Part shown: positions 8,959 through 18,779 of the stretch, piece after piece
Position numbering within the stretch: the stretch's first letter is position 1
Layout: every line of letters begins with the position of its first letter
Program-made: the position numbers and the translations under genes
Notes under the pieces: generated by a model
The model's input: the letters and a program-made list of their open reading frames with translations, nothing else
What the model was told of the DNA's origin: nothing
Database searches by the model: none
Assembly (NCBI RefSeq): GCF_006438825.1
Contig: NZ_RCZP01000016.1
Span: forward strand, 1-64,000
Source: Muricoccus nepalensis
GTDB taxonomy: Bacteria > Pseudomonadota > Alphaproteobacteria > Acetobacterales > Acetobacteraceae
Reading direction: 5' to 3'
DNA length: 64,000 bases

Positions 8959-8982
8959 CCGCCCGGCTTCTGACCGCCCGGC
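8953..8982 (+). repeat. Perfect 15-bp tandem duplication over a stop codon
   Basis: The unit TTCTGACCGCCCGGC occurs twice head to tail. The first copy contains the final Phe codon region and TGA stop of the hydrolase gene. As the unit is a multiple of three, the second copy repeats the same codons and stop in frame, giving a back-up stop 15 bases on. It looks like a recent slippage event. Confidence 0.9.
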
Positions 8983-9032
8983 GCGGGGCGTGGCCCGGAA
9001 CCTGCAGCGCTGGATTGTGGAGGACCACCGCG

Positions 9033-9998
9033 ATGCTCCCGAGGCGCCTTTTTCTCGCCGCGCCCTTCCTGGCCAGGCCCGCTCTGGCGCAGCCCGCCTG
9101 GCCCGACCGGCCCGTGCGGATCGTCGTGCCCTACCCGCCCGGCGGCGGGCTGGACGCGCTGGCCCGCGCGCTGGCGGACCGCCTCTCGGTGACGTGGCGG
9201 CAGACGGTGACGGTGGACAACCGGCCGGGCGGCGCGACCATCCCCGGCACGGACGCGGTCGCGAAGGCGGCGCCGGACGGGCACGTGCTGCTGATGACCT
9301 CCGATTCCTCGATCACCGCGAATCCGCATATCCACGCGCGGCTGCCGCACGACCCGATGCGCGACCTCGTCCCCGTCTCCTACCTGCTGGACGTGCACCA
9401 GATGGTGCTGGTGAACCCCGCCGTGCCGGCGCGGGACCTGGCGGGGCTGGTGGCGGCGGCGCGGGCCCGTCCGGGGGCGCTGAACTACGGCTCCTACGGC
9501 CCGGGCAGCCAGCCGCACCTGCTGTTCGAGAGCCTCAAGGCGCGGGAGGGGATTGAGATCGCGGGGGTCGCCTATCGCGGGCTGACGCCGGCGGTGCTGG
9601 CGACGGTGGCGGGCGAGGTGCAGGGGACGCTGGCCGGCGTCGCCTCCGCGCGCGAGTTCCTGGCGACGGGGGCGCTGCGGGCGCTGGCGGTGGGGCGGCC
9701 CACGCGGCTCTCGCTGCTTCCCGAGGTGCCGACGCTGATCGAGGCCGGCTACCCCGAGGCCGACCCGCGCACCTGGTTCGGCCTCTTCGCGCCGGCGGGC
9801 ACGCCGGCGGCGCTGCGGTCGCGCATCCAGCAGGACGTGGCGGCGGCGCTGGAGGAGCCGGTGATCCGGGACCGGCACCTGGCCCCGAACGGCTACACCG
9901 TCCACGCGGCGACGCCCGAGGTCTCGGCCGAGATGATCGCGGCGGACTTCGCGGCCAAGGGGGAGCTGGTGCGGGTCTCGGGCGCGCGGGTCGAGTAG
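9033..9998 (+). CDS. Bug/TctC-family periplasmic solute receptor
   Basis: A 321-residue protein with a signal peptide (MLPRRLFLAAPFLARPALAQ) and the typical Bug fold: RIVVPYPPGGGLDALAR, then VDNRPGGATIPGTDAV, PDGHVLLM and WFGLFAPAGTP. Members bind carboxylates or small aromatics for tripartite tricarboxylate transporters. No TctA or TctB membrane gene is nearby, so it is an orphan receptor or uses a remote permease. GGAGG lies nine bases before the ATG. Its place inside the dioxygenase/Liv block suggests that it binds the pathway substrate or a related acid. Confidence 0.92.
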   Translation: MLPRRLFLAAPFLARPALAQPAWPDRPVRIVVPYPPGGGLDALARALADRLSVTWRQTVTVDNRPGGATIPGTDAVAKAAPDGHVLLMTSDSSITANPHIHARLPHDPMRDLVPVSYLLDVHQMVLVNPAVPARDLAGLVAAARARPGALNYGSYGPGSQPHLLFESLKAREGIEIAGVAYRGLTPAVLATVAGEVQGTLAGVASAREFLATGALRALAVGRPTRLSLLPEVPTLIEAGYPEADPRTWFGLFAPAGTPAALRSRIQQDVAAALEEPVIRDRHLAPNGYTVHAATPEVSAEMIAADFAAKGELVRVSGARVE

Positions 9999-10069
9999 GG
10001 GGCCGAGGTTCCGATGGACGGGCCGCGACGAAGTCCTTTAAGCTTCAATGAAACGAACGGAGGCTTCCC

Positions 10070-11266
10070 ATGACGATCCATCGCCGCGGTCTTCTCGCCT
10101 CGGGCGCCGCCCTCGGGCTCGCGCCGATCGCCGCGTCCTCCCTGTCGCGCCCGGCGCTGGCGCAGGGGGCGCCGCTGAAGATCGGGATGATCACGACGCT
10201 CTCGGGCGCGGGAAGCTACATCGGCGCCGACATCCGGGACGCCTTCCAGCTCGCGATGGCCATGGAGGGCGGCAAGCTCGGCGGCGCGGCCGTGCAGCTG
10301 CTGGTCGAGGACGACGGGCTGCGGCCCGGCCAGGGCAAGCAGGTGGCCGAGCGCTTCATGAAGAACGAGCGCATCAAGCTGCTGACGGGGATCGTCTTCT
10401 CCAACGTGCTCGGCGCCGTGGCGCCGGACGTGCTGGACGCGGGCGGGATCTACGTCTCGCCCAACGCCTCGCCCTCGAACCTCGCGGGGAAGGAGTGCAA
10501 CAAGAACTTCTGGTCCATCGCCTGGCAGAACGACAGCCTGCACGAGAGCGCGGGGCAGCTCGCGACCAACCTCGGCCAGAAGCGGATGTTCATCCTCGCG
10601 CCGAACTACCAGGCGGGGCGGGACGCGCTGACGGGGTTCAAGCGGCTCTACAAGGGCACGATCGCGGGCGAGGTCTACACGCGCCTCGACCAGACGGACT
10701 ACGCGGCCGAGATGGCGCAGATCCGCGCCGCGGCGCCGGACGGCGTCTACCAGTTCCACCCGGGCGGGCTCGGCATCGCCTTCCTGCGCCAGTACATCCA
10801 GGCGGGGCTGATGGCGAACCTGCCGATGACGCTCGCCGCGCCGTCGATGGACGCGACGACGCTGGCGGCGGTCGGCGACGCGGCCGTGGGCGTGAACCTC
10901 ACCAGCCACTGGAACAGCGACTTCCCGAACGAGCCGAGCAAGCGCTTCGTGGCGGCGTTCCAGGGGAAGTACAACCGGATGCCGACCTTCTACGCGCAGC
11001 AGAGCTTCGACGCGGCGCTGGCGATCGGCGCGGCGCTGAAGGGAACCGGCGGCAAGGTCGACGACACTGAGGCCTTCTACCGCGCGATGACGCCCGCGAA
11101 ATTCGAGAGCACGCGCGGCAAGTTCACCTTCGGGCCGAACAACCACCCCGTGCAGGACTGGTGGGCGCTAAAGGTGGAGAACGTGGCGGGCAAGCCGGCG
11201 CTGGTGACGAAGGACCGGGTGCTGACCGACCACGGGGACGCCTACTCCGCGCAGTGCAAGTTCTGA
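10070..11266 (+). CDS. Branched-chain-amino-acid-type ABC transporter substrate-binding protein
   Basis: A 398-residue periplasmic binding protein of the Leu/Ile/Val-binding type. It has a twin-arginine-like signal (MTIHRRGLLASGAALGLAP, cleavage after PALAQ), then LKIGMITTLSGAGSYIGADIRDAFQLA and the two-lobe receptor body with a TFYAQQSFDAALAIGAAL segment. Such proteins often bind aromatic or amide compounds, not only branched amino acids. GGAGG is placed well before the ATG. It is the first of five genes for a complete Liv-type importer. Confidence 0.93.
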   Translation: MTIHRRGLLASGAALGLAPIAASSLSRPALAQGAPLKIGMITTLSGAGSYIGADIRDAFQLAMAMEGGKLGGAAVQLLVEDDGLRPGQGKQVAERFMKNERIKLLTGIVFSNVLGAVAPDVLDAGGIYVSPNASPSNLAGKECNKNFWSIAWQNDSLHESAGQLATNLGQKRMFILAPNYQAGRDALTGFKRLYKGTIAGEVYTRLDQTDYAAEMAQIRAAAPDGVYQFHPGGLGIAFLRQYIQAGLMANLPMTLAAPSMDATTLAAVGDAAVGVNLTSHWNSDFPNEPSKRFVAAFQGKYNRMPTFYAQQSFDAALAIGAALKGTGGKVDDTEAFYRAMTPAKFESTRGKFTFGPNNHPVQDWWALKVENVAGKPALVTKDRVLTDHGDAYSAQCKF

Positions 11267-11282
11267 ACGGGCACGTCCTGGC

Positions 11283-12209
11283 ATGACCCCCGGCGTGGCG
11301 CTGCTGCTGGAGCAGTTGCTGAACGGCGTGCAGCTCGGCGTCACGCTGTTCCTGCTGGCGGCGGGGCTCACGCTGGTCTTCGGGATCATGGGCGTGATCA
11401 ACCTCGCCCACGGCTCGCTCTACATGGTTGGCGCCTACGCGGCGGCGGTGACGGCGACCGCCACGGGCTCGCCCTGGCTGGCGCTGCTGGCCGGGCTGGC
11501 GGCGGCGGCCCTGGTGGGGATGGTGGTGGAGTTCGCGGTGCTGCGGCGGCTCTACGCGCGCGACCACCTCGACCAGGTGCTGGCGACCTTCGGGCTGATC
11601 CTCTTCTTCAACGAGGGCACGGTGCTGCTCTTCGGGCGGCAGCCGCTCTTCGTGAACGTGCCGGAGGGGCTGCGGGGCGCGGTGCGGGTGCTGCCGGGGG
11701 TGGACTACCCCGTCTACCGGCTGCTGATCATCGCCGTGGGGCTGGGCGTTGCGCTCGGGCTCTACCTTCTCATCCAGAAGACGCGGATCGGGATGCTCGT
11801 GCGCGCGGGGGCGACGCACCGGGAGATGGTGCGGGCGCTCGGCGTGGACATCCGGCTGCTCTACACGCTCGTCTTCGGGCTGGGGGCGCTGCTGGCGGGG
11901 CTGGCCGGGCTGATGGCGGGGCCGATCCTGTCGGTGCAGGTCGGCATGGGCGAGAGCATCCTCATCCTCACCTTCGTGGTGGTGGTGATCGGCGGCATCG
12001 GCTCCGTGCGCGGCGCGCTGTTCGGCGCGGTGCTGGTGGGCATCGTGGACACGCTCCTGCGCGCCTACGTGCCGGGCCTGCTGCGGCAGGTGATGGCGGG
12101 GTCGGAGGCGGACGCGCTGGGGGCGGGGCTCGCCTCGATGGGAGTTTACCTGCTGATGGCGCTGGTGCTGCTGGCCAAGCCGCGCGGGCTGTTCCCCGCC
12201 CATGCGTAG
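11283..12209 (+). CDS. livH: Liv-type ABC transporter permease, LivH family
   Basis: A 308-residue permease with about eight membrane segments. It opens with LLEQLLNGVQLGVTLFLLA and GLTLVFGIMGVINLAHGS, the LivH hallmark, and carries the ATPase-coupling region IRLLYTLVFGLGALLAGLAG. It lies 16 bases after the binding-protein gene and overlaps livM by eight bases. With LivM it forms the membrane channel of the importer. Confidence 0.95.
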   Translation: MTPGVALLLEQLLNGVQLGVTLFLLAAGLTLVFGIMGVINLAHGSLYMVGAYAAAVTATATGSPWLALLAGLAAAALVGMVVEFAVLRRLYARDHLDQVLATFGLILFFNEGTVLLFGRQPLFVNVPEGLRGAVRVLPGVDYPVYRLLIIAVGLGVALGLYLLIQKTRIGMLVRAGATHREMVRALGVDIRLLYTLVFGLGALLAGLAGLMAGPILSVQVGMGESILILTFVVVVIGGIGSVRGALFGAVLVGIVDTLLRAYVPGLLRQVMAGSEADALGAGLASMGVYLLMALVLLAKPRGLFPAHA

Positions 12210-13296
12210 CGTGATGAAGGACGAGCGGGCCTGGGCGGTGCTGCTGCTGGCGCTGGCCGCCTTTGTGCCGGTGGTGGCGCCGATGCTGGACAGCCCGGCG
12301 ACCGTGGCGCTGGCCACGCGCATCGCGATCTACGCGATTGCGGCCTCCTCGCTGAACCTGCTGCTGGGCGGCGGCGGGCTCGTCTCCTTCGGGCACGCCG
12401 CCTATTACGGGTTGGGTGGCTACGTGGTGGGCATCCTCTACGCGCATTACGTCTCGGGGGAGGCGTTCCTGGGCGTGATTCCCGGCAGCAACGACCTGCT
12501 GGTGACGCTGCCGCTGGCGATCCTCGTGGGCGGGCTGGGGGCGCTGGTGATTGGGGCGCTGTCGCTGCGGACCTCGGGCGTGCAGTTCATCATGATCACG
12601 CTCGCCTTCGCGCAGATGCTGTTCTTCCTCTTCGTCTCGCTGAAGGCCTATGGCGGCGACGACGGGCTCGCGATCCGCCGGGTGGCCCCGGTCTTCGGCC
12701 TGAACCTCCGCGATCCCGCGACGCTCTACTGGATCTCCCTCGGGCTGCTGGCGGCGTGGCTGTTCCTGATGGACCGGGTGTCGCGCTCGCGCTTCGGGCG
12801 GGTGCTGGCGGGCATCCGGCAGGGGGAGCGGCGGATGGCCGCGATCGGGGTGCGGACCTACCCCTACAAGCTCGTGGCCTTCGTCATCGCGGGGATGGGG
12901 GCGGCCATGGCGGGGGCGCTGATGGTGAACCAGGCGCGCTTCGTCTCGCCGGACATGATGCACTGGACGAAGTCGGGCGAGCTGATGGTGATGGTGATCC
13001 TCGGCGGGCTCGGCACGCTGGTGGGGCCGGCGCTGGGCGCGGCCGCGCTGGTGACGCTGGAGTACACGCTGTCGGGGCTGACGGAGCACTGGCAGTTCAT
13101 CCTCGGCCCGATCCTCGTGCTGGTCGTGCTGTTTGCGCGGGGCGGGTTGATGGGGGCGGTGCGGCGGATTGCGGGGATGCGCGGGCGCGCGCCGGACGCG
13201 CTGCCGGCCGGGGAGTTGCCGGCCGGGCGCGTGCAGCCCGGTGACCGCGCGGCGCCCGACCTGCCCTTGCGCGAGGGGGCGGCGCCGCATGGCTGA
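12202..13296 (+). CDS. livM: Liv-type ABC transporter permease, LivM family
   Basis: A 364-residue permease with the LivM signature SLNLLLGGGGLVSFGHAAYY and the coupling segment IRQGERRMAAIGVRTYPYKL. Hydrophobic segments fill residues 10-330. The last 40 residues form a polar Pro/Ala-rich tail containing an LPAGELPAGR repeat, longer than in most LivM proteins. The ATG lies inside the end of livH, and its stop overlaps the start of livG by eight bases. Confidence 0.95.
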   Translation: MRSVMKDERAWAVLLLALAAFVPVVAPMLDSPATVALATRIAIYAIAASSLNLLLGGGGLVSFGHAAYYGLGGYVVGILYAHYVSGEAFLGVIPGSNDLLVTLPLAILVGGLGALVIGALSLRTSGVQFIMITLAFAQMLFFLFVSLKAYGGDDGLAIRRVAPVFGLNLRDPATLYWISLGLLAAWLFLMDRVSRSRFGRVLAGIRQGERRMAAIGVRTYPYKLVAFVIAGMGAAMAGALMVNQARFVSPDMMHWTKSGELMVMVILGGLGTLVGPALGAAALVTLEYTLSGLTEHWQFILGPILVLVVLFARGGLMGAVRRIAGMRGRAPDALPAGELPAGRVQPGDRAAPDLPLREGAAPHG

Positions 13297-14050
13297 GGCG
13301 CCGGTTCTCTCGGTGGCGCGGCTGGTGAAGCGCTTCGGCGGCCTGGTCGCGACCGACGACCTCTCCCTCGAGGTGATGCCGGGGGAGCTGCACGCGCTGA
13401 TCGGGCCGAACGGCGCGGGCAAGACCACCGCCATCGGGCAGATCATGGGCGAGATCACGCCGGACGCGGGCGCGATCCGCTTCCTGGGGGAGGACATCAC
13501 GGCGCTGTCGACGCCCGCGCGCGTGCGGCGCGGGCTGTCGCGCACCTTCCAGATCACGCAGCTGCTGGAGGACGACACGGCGGAGGGCAACGTCGCGCTC
13601 GCCGTGCAGGCGCGGGCGGGGCACGGCTTCCGCTTCTGGCGGAACGCGGCGCGCGACGCGCGGCTGCGCGAGCCCGCGCGGGCGGCGCTGGCCCAGGTGG
13701 GGCTGGCGGAGGCGCGGTGGGAGGTGCCCGTGGCCGATCTCTCGCACGGGGAGCGCAAGCAGCTTGAGCTCGCGGTGGCGCTGGCGACGGGGCCGCGGCT
13801 GCTGCTGCTGGACGAGCCGATGGCCGGGCTGGGCGCGAGCGAGAGCCTGCGCATGACGGAGGTGCTGCGCGCGCTGAAGGGGCGCATCCCGATGCTGCTG
13901 GTGGAGCACGACATGGACGCGGTGTTCAGCCTGGCGGACCGGATCTCGGTGCTCGTCTACGGCCACTGCGTCGCCTCGGGATCGCCGCACCAGATCCGGC
14001 AAGACCCGCAGGTGCGCGCGGCCTATCTCTCCGAGGAGGAGGGGGTCTGA
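13289..14050 (+). CDS. livG: Liv-type ABC transporter ATPase, LivG family
   Basis: A 253-residue ATPase with Walker A GPNGAGKTT, a signature loop LSHGERKQLELAVAL, Walker B LLLLDEPMAGLG and an H-loop in LLVEHDMDAV. The LivG-typical FGGLVATDDLSLEV opens the protein. ATGGCTGA holds both its start and the livM stop. The stop shares a base with the livF start (TGATG). Confidence 0.96.
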   Translation: MAEAPVLSVARLVKRFGGLVATDDLSLEVMPGELHALIGPNGAGKTTAIGQIMGEITPDAGAIRFLGEDITALSTPARVRRGLSRTFQITQLLEDDTAEGNVALAVQARAGHGFRFWRNAARDARLREPARAALAQVGLAEARWEVPVADLSHGERKQLELAVALATGPRLLLLDEPMAGLGASESLRMTEVLRALKGRIPMLLVEHDMDAVFSLADRISVLVYGHCVASGSPHQIRQDPQVRAAYLSEEEGV

Positions 14051-14751
14051 TGCTGCGGGTGGAGGGCCTGCAGGCGGGCTACGGCGCGGCGCAGGTGCTG
14101 TTCGACGTGAACCTCGCGGTGGGGCCGGGCGAGGTGGTGACGCTGCTCGGCCGCAACGGCATGGGCAAGACGACGACGGTGCGCGCCATCATGGGGCTGA
14201 ACCCGCCGCGCGGCGGGCGCGTGGACTTCCGGGGGAAGCTGGTGTCCGGCCTGCCGCCGGAGGGCGTCGCGCGGCGGGGCATCGGGCTGGTGCCGGAGGG
14301 GCGGCAGGTCTTCCCGACGCTGACGGTGCGCGAGAACCTCGTCGCCACGGCCGCGGACCGGGAGCGCGCCGCGAACCCCTGGACGCTCGCGCGCGTCTTC
14401 GCGCTGTTCCCGCGCCTCAAGGAGCGCGCGGGGCAGTCGGCGCGCACGCTCTCGGGCGGGGAGCAGCAGATGCTCGCGATCGGGCGCGCGCTGATGACCA
14501 ACCCGCACCTGCTGATCCTCGATGAGGCGACGGAGGGGCTGGCGCCCGTCATCCGCGCGGAGATCTGGTCCACCCTGGCCGCGCTGAAGGCGGAGGGGCA
14601 GGCGATCCTGATCATCGACAAGACGCTCGCCGCGCTGCGGCGGCTCGCGGACCGGCACACGGTGCTGGAGAAGGGCCGCACGGTCTGGAGCGGGAGCGGC
14701 GCCGAGCTGGACCGCGATTCCGAGCGCGTGCGCGCCTGGATCGGCGTGTAG
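14050..14751 (+). CDS. livF: Liv-type ABC transporter ATPase, LivF family
   Basis: A 233-residue ATPase with Walker A GRNGMGKTT, signature LSGGEQQMLAIGRAL and Walker B LLILDEATEGLAP. LivF proteins normally show VEQN after the last core strand; here the segment reads LIIDKTLAAL, a small deviation in the switch region. It is the last gene of the importer, 13 bases before the arylformamidase-like hydrolase, and very likely in one transcript with it. Confidence 0.95.
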   Translation: MLRVEGLQAGYGAAQVLFDVNLAVGPGEVVTLLGRNGMGKTTTVRAIMGLNPPRGGRVDFRGKLVSGLPPEGVARRGIGLVPEGRQVFPTLTVRENLVATAADRERAANPWTLARVFALFPRLKERAGQSARTLSGGEQQMLAIGRALMTNPHLLILDEATEGLAPVIRAEIWSTLAALKAEGQAILIIDKTLAALRRLADRHTVLEKGRTVWSGSGAELDRDSERVRAWIGV

Positions 14752-14764
14752 CAGGGGGCGGAGC

Positions 14765-15589
14765 ATGGACCTCGACCGCGAGTACAACGCGCGCGCCACC
14801 ACGCCGGAGGTGGAGGAGATCATCGCCGCCTACCGCGCGCGCACCGACGCCGCGAAGGCGGTGCTGCGCTGGTCCGCGCAGTCCTACGGCCCGACGGAGC
14901 CGGAGCGGCTGGACGTCTATCCCGCGGGCGAGGGCGCGCCGGTGCTGGTGTTCATTCACGGCGGCTACTGGCGCGCGCTGGATTCGGCCGACGCGGGCTC
15001 CATGGCGCCGGCCTTCGTCGCGGCGGGGGCCTGCGTGGTGTCGGTGAACTACACGCTGGCGCCGGCGGCCAGCCTGGACCGGATCGTGGACGAGTGCCGG
15101 CGCGCGCTGGCCTGGGTGCACGCGAACATCGCGCGCTTCGGGGGCGATCCGTCGCGCGTCCATGTGGCCGGCAGCAGCGCGGGGGGGCACTTGGCGGGGA
15201 TGCTGCTGGCGGGCGGCTGGCAGGCCGCGCTCGGGTTGCCGGAGCCCGCGGTGGCGGGCGCCACGCTGCTCTCGGGCCTGTTCGACCTCCGCCCGTTGCC
15301 GGCGACGCACATCAACGCGTGGATGAGCCTCGACGACGCCTCGGCCGCGCGGAACAGCCCGGCCCTGCTGCCGCTGCCGGGCGGCCTGCCGGTGGTGCTC
15401 GCCTATGGCGAGACGGAGACGGGGGAGTTCAAGCGGCAGACGGAGGACTTCGCGCGGTCCCTGCGCGAGGCCGGCTGCGCGGCGGACGTGGTCCCGCCGC
15501 GCCCGCGCTCGAACCACTTCGACATCGTGTTCGACCTCGGCGAGCCCGGGGCGCTGCACGAGGCAACGCGGCGCGCGATGGGGCTCTAG
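14765..15589 (+). CDS. Arylformamidase-like alpha/beta hydrolase
   Basis: A 274-residue hydrolase with the oxyanion motif HGGYW (residues 65-69), nucleophile elbow GSSAG (Ser138) and the C-terminal base in RSNHFD (His251). HGGYWR plus NHFD are features of kynurenine-formamidase-like esterases, which remove formyl groups from N-formylkynurenine or related arylamides. The link with a 3-hydroxyanthranilate dioxygenase upstream fits a tryptophan/kynurenine-type pathway, but kynureninase and tryptophan dioxygenase genes are absent, so another N-acyl aromatic is possible. CAGGGGGCGGAGC precedes the ATG. Confidence 0.83.
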   Translation: MDLDREYNARATTPEVEEIIAAYRARTDAAKAVLRWSAQSYGPTEPERLDVYPAGEGAPVLVFIHGGYWRALDSADAGSMAPAFVAAGACVVSVNYTLAPAASLDRIVDECRRALAWVHANIARFGGDPSRVHVAGSSAGGHLAGMLLAGGWQAALGLPEPAVAGATLLSGLFDLRPLPATHINAWMSLDDASAARNSPALLPLPGGLPVVLAYGETETGEFKRQTEDFARSLREAGCAADVVPPRPRSNHFDIVFDLGEPGALHEATRRAMGL

Positions 15590-15650
15590 GGCGCTGGACA
15601 AGCCCGCCCGGGCGTCGCATGGGCGGGGGCATGCGCCGAAGGGGTTCTTG

Positions 15651-16850
15651 ATGGTCGAGCAGATGATGGGAAGCGCGGTCTACCAGGAGGCGCTGCGGCA
15701 CCTCTCGGCCGGGCACGAACGCTTCGTCGAGGAGATTGTCCGGCTGACGGAGATCCCGGCCCCGTTCTTCGGGGAGGAGGAGCGCGGGCGGGCCTATCTC
15801 GCGATGCTGCGCGAGACGGGGCTCGAGGACTGCGAGATGGACGCCGAGGGCAACGTGATGGGCCTGCGGCGCGGGCTCGGCAACGGGTCGCTCGTCGTCG
15901 TCGCCGCGCACCTGGACACGGTGTTTCCCGCGGGCACGGACCTGACGGTGCGGCGCGAGGGCACGCGGCTCTTCGCGCCGGGGGTCGGGGACGACACGCG
16001 GAGCCTCGCGATGAACCTCGCCTTCCTGCGCGCGATGAACGCGGCGGGGATGCGGACGAAGCACGACATCCTCTTCGTCGGCAACGTGGGCGAGGAGGGG
16101 CTGGGCGACCTCCGCGGCGTGCGGTTCCTCTTCACCAAGGGGCGCTACGCCGGGCGGATCGCGGCCTTCCTGTCGGTCGAAGGGCCGATGGGCATGGGCA
16201 CGATCGTGTCAGGGGCCACGGGCTCGCTGCGCTACCGCGTGACCTTCCGGGGGCCGGGCGGGCACAGCTTCATGGACTTCGGCATCGTCAGCCCCTCCTT
16301 CGCGCTCGCCGAGACGACGGCGGGGCTGTCGCGCCTGGAGGTGCCGCGCGAGCCGCGGACGACCTTCAGCGCGAGCGTGATCGGCGGCGGCACCTCCGTG
16401 AACTCCATCCCAAACGAGGTCTGGGTCGAGGTGGACCTGCGCTCGGATTCCGCGGACGAGCTCCAGCGCCTCGACGCCGCCTTCAAGGCGGTGGTGCAGC
16501 GGGCGGTGGAGGCCGAGAACGCCGCGCGCAGCACGGCCAAGGGCCCCGTCACAGTGGAGCTGACGAAGATCGGGGACCGGCCGGCGGGCGCGATCGACCG
16601 GGACAGCGAGCTGGTGGCGAACGCGACGGCCGCGACGCGGGCGCTCGGCTTCGCGCCGAAGGTGGTGGCGAGCTCGACGGACGCGAGCATCCCGATCTCG
16701 CTCGGCATTCCCGGCATCGCCGTCAGCGCGGGCGCCGGCGCCGGGGCGCACACGCTGGACGAGTGGGTGGACGTGGAGCCCGCGCGGACGCTGCACGACA
16801 TGCAGCTCGCCTTCGCGACGCTGCTGCAGACGGCGGGGCTGGAAACCTAG
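15651..16850 (+). CDS. M20-family metallopeptidase/amidohydrolase
   Basis: A 399-residue zinc hydrolase of the M20 (PepT/ArgE) family. Metal and catalytic signatures are visible: AAHLDTVF with the first His and Asp, GVGDDTR, the Glu-Glu pair in NVGEEGLGD, GGHSFMDFG of the dimerisation domain and GAGAHTLDEWVD near the end with the last His. M20 enzymes split dipeptides or remove N-acyl groups. It closes the catabolic block after a 61-base gap, so it may release a free amino acid or amine from an imported conjugate. ATG 15651 has GAAGGGG upstream; the open frame to 15405 is overlap with the previous gene. Confidence 0.88.
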   Translation: MVEQMMGSAVYQEALRHLSAGHERFVEEIVRLTEIPAPFFGEEERGRAYLAMLRETGLEDCEMDAEGNVMGLRRGLGNGSLVVVAAHLDTVFPAGTDLTVRREGTRLFAPGVGDDTRSLAMNLAFLRAMNAAGMRTKHDILFVGNVGEEGLGDLRGVRFLFTKGRYAGRIAAFLSVEGPMGMGTIVSGATGSLRYRVTFRGPGGHSFMDFGIVSPSFALAETTAGLSRLEVPREPRTTFSASVIGGGTSVNSIPNEVWVEVDLRSDSADELQRLDAAFKAVVQRAVEAENAARSTAKGPVTVELTKIGDRPAGAIDRDSELVANATAATRALGFAPKVVASSTDASIPISLGIPGIAVSAGAGAGAHTLDEWVDVEPARTLHDMQLAFATLLQTAGLET

Positions 16851-16858
16851 GCGGGGAA

Positions 16859-16884
16859 ACGGGGGAGGCGGTGGCCTCCCCCGT
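16859..16884. terminator. Hairpin between convergent genes (possible bidirectional terminator)
   Basis: A perfect 11-base inverted repeat, ACGGGGGAGGC / GCCTCCCCCGT, with a GGTG loop, fills the 40-base gap between the M20 peptidase stop and the pckA stop. There is no T tract on either side, so it may slow polymerase or aid Rho rather than act alone. Confidence 0.6.
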
Positions 16885-16890
16885 CCTGGC

Positions 16891-18507
<1,617 letters not shown>

Positions 18508-18594
18508 GTTGGGCGTTTGCCTCCGGCTGGCGTGGTCCGCGGCGCGCGGCGGACGAGGTATAGCGTTGCCGGGATATCCCCGGTTCCAGGGACC

Positions 18595-18623
18595 AAATTA
18601 GGGCGAAAACGGCCTTCAAGCAA
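18595..18623 (-). promoter_or_regulatory. Candidate sigma-70 promoter for pckA in an AT-rich gap
   Basis: On the minus strand TTGCTT and TAATTT are separated by 17 bases, 88 bases before the pckA start. The -10 match keeps the first two and last consensus bases only, so this is weak. The 18508-18779 gap is much richer in A and T than the rest and must also hold the promoter of the divergent Bug receptor; no convincing box was found for that gene. Confidence 0.25.
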
Positions 18624-18779
18624 AATAACCGGGCAGTTACTTATTCCGCTAAGCCCATGTTAATTTTCCATGCCTCGCCCTTTTATTGCGTAACATTTAC
18701 GTTCCCGGTGCCCCCGCGAAGGGCGGGCGGGCGCGCTGGTTCGTGATAGGGATCGCGCAAGAAGACAGGGAGCCCGTCC

